DNA from: Gemmatimonadota bacterium
GTDB taxonomy: Bacteria > Gemmatimonadota > Gemmatimonadetes > Gemmatimonadales > GWC2-71-9
Reading direction: 5' to 3'
Length of the DNA: 16,732 nucleotides
Assembly (NCBI GenBank): GCA_003221075.1
Contig: QHUF01000254.1
Coordinates: 1-16,732, forward strand
Shown: piece by piece, positions 14,824-16,732 of the stretch
Layout of the letters: every line of letters starts with the position of its first letter
Numbering within the stretch: the stretch's first letter is position 1
Program-made: the position numbers and the translations under genes
The notes under the pieces: model-generated
Databases searched by the model: none
What the model was told of the DNA's origin: nothing
Seen by the model: only the letters and a program-made list of their open reading frames with translations

Positions 14824-15353
14824 AGCCAGAGATTCCGGATCGACGAGCCAACCGGTGCACCCCACGGAGCCACATCGGCGCCGAGGGTGCCGGTGATTGG
14901 ATTGAAGAAATGCTGCGCGGCGACCAGGGCCGTGACGGCGGCGATTTCCGGCTCGCTCAAGTGTTGGCGTGCGCGCATGAGCGGCTCCAACGGCATCCCG
15001 CCATGTGCCTCACTGTACTGGGTCACTGCGTCGGTGAAGCGCAGCGCCGCGCGCTCGCGATTCGAGAACAGCGCGCTGCTCTCGTAGCGCAGAAGCGCGT
15101 GCAGCGCATCGACCGGGAGTTGTGCCTCGCGCCAGAGATGGCGGCCGCGTTCGATGCACCAGCGGCAATGACTGCGTTCGGCGGCGAGCTGCGTGACGAA
15201 CGTGCGCAGTCGCCCATCGAGCTCGATGCTGCTCATGTGGTAGCGCGCGAGTGCAGCATAGGCCGGCAGAACGCGCACGCCGCCGGGGGGGACCGGGACC
15301 GAATTGCGGGGAGCGGTGAGTGCACGCCAGAGCCGAGTCACGAGTGTATCCAT
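14820..15353 (-). CDS. Carboxymuconolactone decarboxylase/AhpD-like protein with CxxC
   Basis: The 177-residue product (from ATG 15353) resembles the alkylhydroperoxidase D/CMD fold: helical throughout, with the redox-type motif AAERSHCRWCIERGRHL (Cys63, Cys66, His72). In AhpD the His lies four residues after the second Cys; here it lies six after, so proton relay may differ. The region NRERAALRFTDAVTQ and the later LSEPEIAAVTALVAAQHFFN are typical of the family. ATG 15374, 7 codons upstream, is an alternative, but its extra codons are made by the palindrome and a TACAAT -10 candidate, so transcription would start below it. The gene is directly upstream of chrB and coupled by GTGA, suggesting a shared redox or chromate-related task. 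Thiol peroxidase or reductase activity is inferred only. Confidence 0.83.
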   Translation of the reverse strand: MDTLVTRLWRALTAPRNSVPVPPGGVRVLPAYAALARYHMSSIELDGRLRTFVTQLAAERSHCRWCIERGRHLWREAQLPVDALHALLRYESSALFSNRERAALRFTDAVTQYSEAHGGMPLEPLMRARQHLSEPEIAAVTALVAAQHFFNPITGTLGADVAPWGAPVGSSIRNLWL

Positions 15354-15357
15354 ATTG

Positions 15358-15373
15358 TGATACAATTGTATCA
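15358..15373. promoter_or_regulatory. 16-bp palindrome, candidate operator
   Basis: TGATACAATTGTATCA is a perfect palindrome, AT-rich in a GC-rich neighbourhood. It covers the likely -10 (TACAAT) of the CMD-chrB operon and ends four bases before the favoured start codon. Its place and symmetry suit a dimeric repressor. ChrB itself is the natural candidate because related ChrB proteins repress their own operons, but the neighbouring XRE-like protein could equally bind it. Confidence 0.6.
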
Positions 15374-15394
15374 TGGCAGTGTGCCCCTCAGCAA
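15365..15394 (-). promoter_or_regulatory. Candidate promoter of the CMD-chrB operon
   Basis: On the minus strand TTGCTG (15394-15389) and TACAAT (15370-15365) are separated by 18 bases. The -10 matches the consensus at five of six positions, the -35 only at the first three. Transcription would begin near 15358, leaving about 5 nt before ATG 15353, so the message would be nearly leaderless. This fits the absence of a ribosome site for that start. Confidence 0.45.
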
Positions 15395-15486
15395 GGCCTC
15401 CTTACTCGCTGGCCTCCAGAACTACCGTTTTGGCCTGCATTTAGCTACATTCCCCGACCCCACAAAACGGCAACCAAGGAGTCTAC

Positions 15487-16164
15487 ATGGCGGCAGCCCT
15501 CCCCCTGAAGCGCCCCGTCAAGGTTGGAGAACTCGTACGGCGCCGGTTGCGCGAGCTGAAGCGCACCCCGCGCGAGCTGGCGGATGCGGTTCAGGTGTCT
15601 GAGATCTACATCTCTGACCTCGTCGCCGGACGGCGGCGTCCCCCGGCCCCGGGCCGGATGGACGTCTACGCGCCGATGACCAAGTTCCTCAAGCTGCACC
15701 GGAACGACCTGCCCACCTGCGCCAAGGCGGAGCGGGACGGCGAGACCAAGAGCAAGCGCCGGCCCCATCCTGAGATCCGGCGCCAGTTCCTCGCATTGGC
15801 CCTCGATCCGGCCCGGGCCCGCGTGCTTGCGCGCCGGCTCGGCCGCAAGGACGGCGTGATGCTGGAGCGCGTGATCGTCGGCCGGTTGCTCGAAGTCGCC
15901 CAGGGGTTCGTCCGCCGCCAGCTCGACGACGATGTGGGCATCCGCATCGCGGCGAGCCGCGACGGCTGCACCTATCTCGAGCATCGCATGAAGTTGATGG
16001 AATTCCTCGACGCCACGCCCGAAGGGCTCACGCCCGAGGACGGTGAGGAATTCGTCAGGCCGCGCATCGCGGGTTGGGAAATCGATTTTGACACGCATGC
16101 CATGCGGATTGTGCTGCGGTCGCAGGATCCTGCGCCGCGACAGGTGCGCGCACTGAGTATCTAA
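15487..16164 (+). CDS. XRE-like helix-turn-helix protein with unknown C-terminal domain
   Basis: AAGGAG six bases before the ATG supports the start. Residues 13 to about 70 (VGELVRRRLRELKRTPRELADAVQVSEIYISDLVAGRRRP) look like a Cro/C1-type helix-turn-helix with the usual ELAxxxxVSxxYISxLxxGRR pattern. This is followed by a basic linker with Lys/Arg and Pro (82-95) and about 130 residues that I do not recognise. These include ARRLGRKDGVMLERVIVGRLLEVAQGFVRRQL and an acidic, aromatic end portion (EEFVRPRIAGWEIDFDTHAMRIVL). No signal peptide or membrane segment is present, so it is probably a cytoplasmic DNA-binding regulator. It is divergent from the CMD-chrB operon across a 133-bp gap that contains the 16-bp palindrome, so it may control that operon or itself. 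A terminator-like palindrome follows its stop. Confidence 0.72.
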   Translation: MAAALPLKRPVKVGELVRRRLRELKRTPRELADAVQVSEIYISDLVAGRRRPPAPGRMDVYAPMTKFLKLHRNDLPTCAKAERDGETKSKRRPHPEIRRQFLALALDPARARVLARRLGRKDGVMLERVIVGRLLEVAQGFVRRQLDDDVGIRIAASRDGCTYLEHRMKLMEFLDATPEGLTPEDGEEFVRPRIAGWEIDFDTHAMRIVLRSQDPAPRQVRALSI

Positions 16165-16186
16165 GAACTGGCGAGGATGGATTCAG

Positions 16187-16214
16187 GTAGGGGCGCAGCA
16201 TGCTGCGCCCCTAC
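16187..16214 (+). terminator. 28-bp perfect palindrome with T-tract, copy 2 (terminator-like repeat)
   Basis: Base for base the same palindrome as at 1533-1560, again on the plus side of a gene, starting 22 nt after the XRE-like gene's stop and followed by TTTTTT. The stem of 12 bp, CATG loop and T-run predict intrinsic termination for that gene. Confidence 0.8.
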
Positions 16215-16227
16215 TTTTTTGGGGGTT

Positions 16228-16257
16228 CCTTACCGTCCCTTACCGTCCCCTACCGTC
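16228..16257 (+). repeat. Three tandem 10-bp repeats (CCTTACCGTC)
   Basis: CCTTACCGTC at 16228-16237 and 16238-16247, then CCCTACCGTC at 16248-16257, follow the palindrome and precede the TolB-like gene by about 55 bp. The 10-bp spacing is close to one helical turn, so a protein could bind the same face repeatedly. It may equally be simple slippage sequence. Confidence 0.6.
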
Positions 16258-16311
16258 GCGTTAGTTTTTACGCCGCTCACGCACGCCGTCGCTCTTCCAT
16301 CCGGAGAATCC

Positions 16312-16732
16312 ATGCTTGCCCTGCTTGTCGCAGTGTCGTTCGCTGTACAGCAGCCTCCCCCTCCCCCGCCTGACACGAGCAAGCGCGACTCGCTGCCGCT
16401 GAAGATGGATCGCACGGTGAGCTTCGAAACATCCGAAGGCACGTGGCTCTCGCTCGACGTGTCGCCGGACGGCAAGACGATCGTCTTCGAGCTGCTCGGC
16501 GATCTCTACACCATGCCGATCGCGGGCGGCACCGCAACGCGGATCACGTCTGGCCCCGGCTTTGATTCGCAGCCGCGCTGGTCGCCGGACGGCAAGCGCA
16601 TCGTCTTCCTCTCTGACCGGAGCGGCGCCGAGAACATCTGGCTGTGCGACCCCGACGGCTCGCAGAGCAAGGCGCTCACGAAAGGCACGAACAACCTGTA
16701 CGCGTCGCCCGATTGGACGCCCGACGGCAACT
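16312..16732 (+). CDS. Exported TolB-like (PD40) beta-propeller protein, N-terminal part (3' truncated by window)
   Basis: The ATG at 16312 has CGGAG six bases upstream and the frame stays open to the window edge (140 codons). The protein opens with a short signal-like stretch (MLALLVAVSFAVQQ) and a proline run. PD40/TolB-type repeats follow: LSLDVSPDGKTIVFELLGDLYTMPIAGG (about 47-74), SQPRWSPDGKRIVFLSDRSGAENIWLCDPDG (about 86-116) and ASPDWTPDG at the edge. Such N-terminal propellers are commonly fused to amidohydrolase or peptidase domains in bacteria of this kind. Which domain follows cannot be seen, so I leave it as a propeller protein. The 98 bp between the palindrome and the start hold the 10-bp repeats and probably its promoter. 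Confidence 0.85.
   Translation, partial: MLALLVAVSFAVQQPPPPPPDTSKRDSLPLKMDRTVSFETSEGTWLSLDVSPDGKTIVFELLGDLYTMPIAGGTATRITSGPGFDSQPRWSPDGKRIVFLSDRSGAENIWLCDPDGSQSKALTKGTNNLYASPDWTPDGN

Noticed and set aside
15354..15374. ATG 15374 as the start of the CMD/AhpD-like gene
   Set aside because: The seven extra codons are made by the palindrome and a candidate -10 box. It remains possible because a weak GAGGGG lies upstream, so it is noted as an alternative rather than used.

Overview
This is a high-GC chromosomal segment from a bacterium with a Gram-negative type envelope. It carries a SusC/SusD-type TonB-dependent uptake pair, several lipoproteins, an exported RCC1-repeat lipoprotein, an M1 metallopeptidase with an export signal and a TolB-like beta-propeller protein. 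I favour Gemmatimonadota or a related high-GC soil phylum. That is inference from gene content and style; there is no rRNA or phylogenetic marker in the window to settle it.

Layout. 1-519 is the 3' end of pntB (transhydrogenase beta subunit). It is followed by a lipoprotein of the lysyl oxidase family (586-1509). A perfect 28-bp palindrome with a T-tract follows, then a second, diverged copy of the last ~79 bp of pntB (1625-1703), so the lysyl oxidase gene sits between direct repeats of the pntB tail. A small unknown lipoprotein (1749-2195) and a hairpin close this part. On the minus strand, susC-like (7140-3700) and susD-like (3672-2263) genes form an operon. A lipoprotein built of seven RCC1-like blades with paired cysteines (7247-8452) is transcribed divergently from them. 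A second minus-strand block runs from a VOC/glyoxalase-fold protein (12609-12157), through a GMC oxidoreductase that starts at an overlapping TTG (12160-10367), to an M1 metallopeptidase (10330-8462). Divergent from it is a compact plus-strand run: OsmC-type peroxidase (12702-13130), GIY-YIG nuclease-family protein (13150-13398) and SURF1-type protein (13380-14003). This run converges on, and overlaps by 47 bp, a minus-strand pair made of a carboxymuconolactone-decarboxylase/AhpD-like protein (15353-14820) and ChrB (14823-13957), coupled by a GTGA overlap. A 16-bp palindrome sits on the likely promoter of that pair. Last come an XRE-like DNA-binding protein of unknown role (15487-16164), a second copy of the 28-bp palindrome, and the start of an exported TolB-like propeller protein cut by the window edge (16312 onward).

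Working together. Two themes stand out. One is a redox and stress cluster at 12.2-15.4 kb: VOC, OsmC, SURF1, an AhpD-like CxxC protein and ChrB, with no ChrA chromate transporter in view. The other is envelope and nutrient functions: SusCD, M1 peptidase, lipoproteins and the RCC1 propeller. The most unusual structure is the lysyl oxidase cargo between two pntB 3' ends. It looks like a scar of integration or recombination with DNA from a relative, because the second copy differs mostly at synonymous positions. No mobile-element enzymes, CRISPR arrays, tRNAs or rRNAs were recognised.
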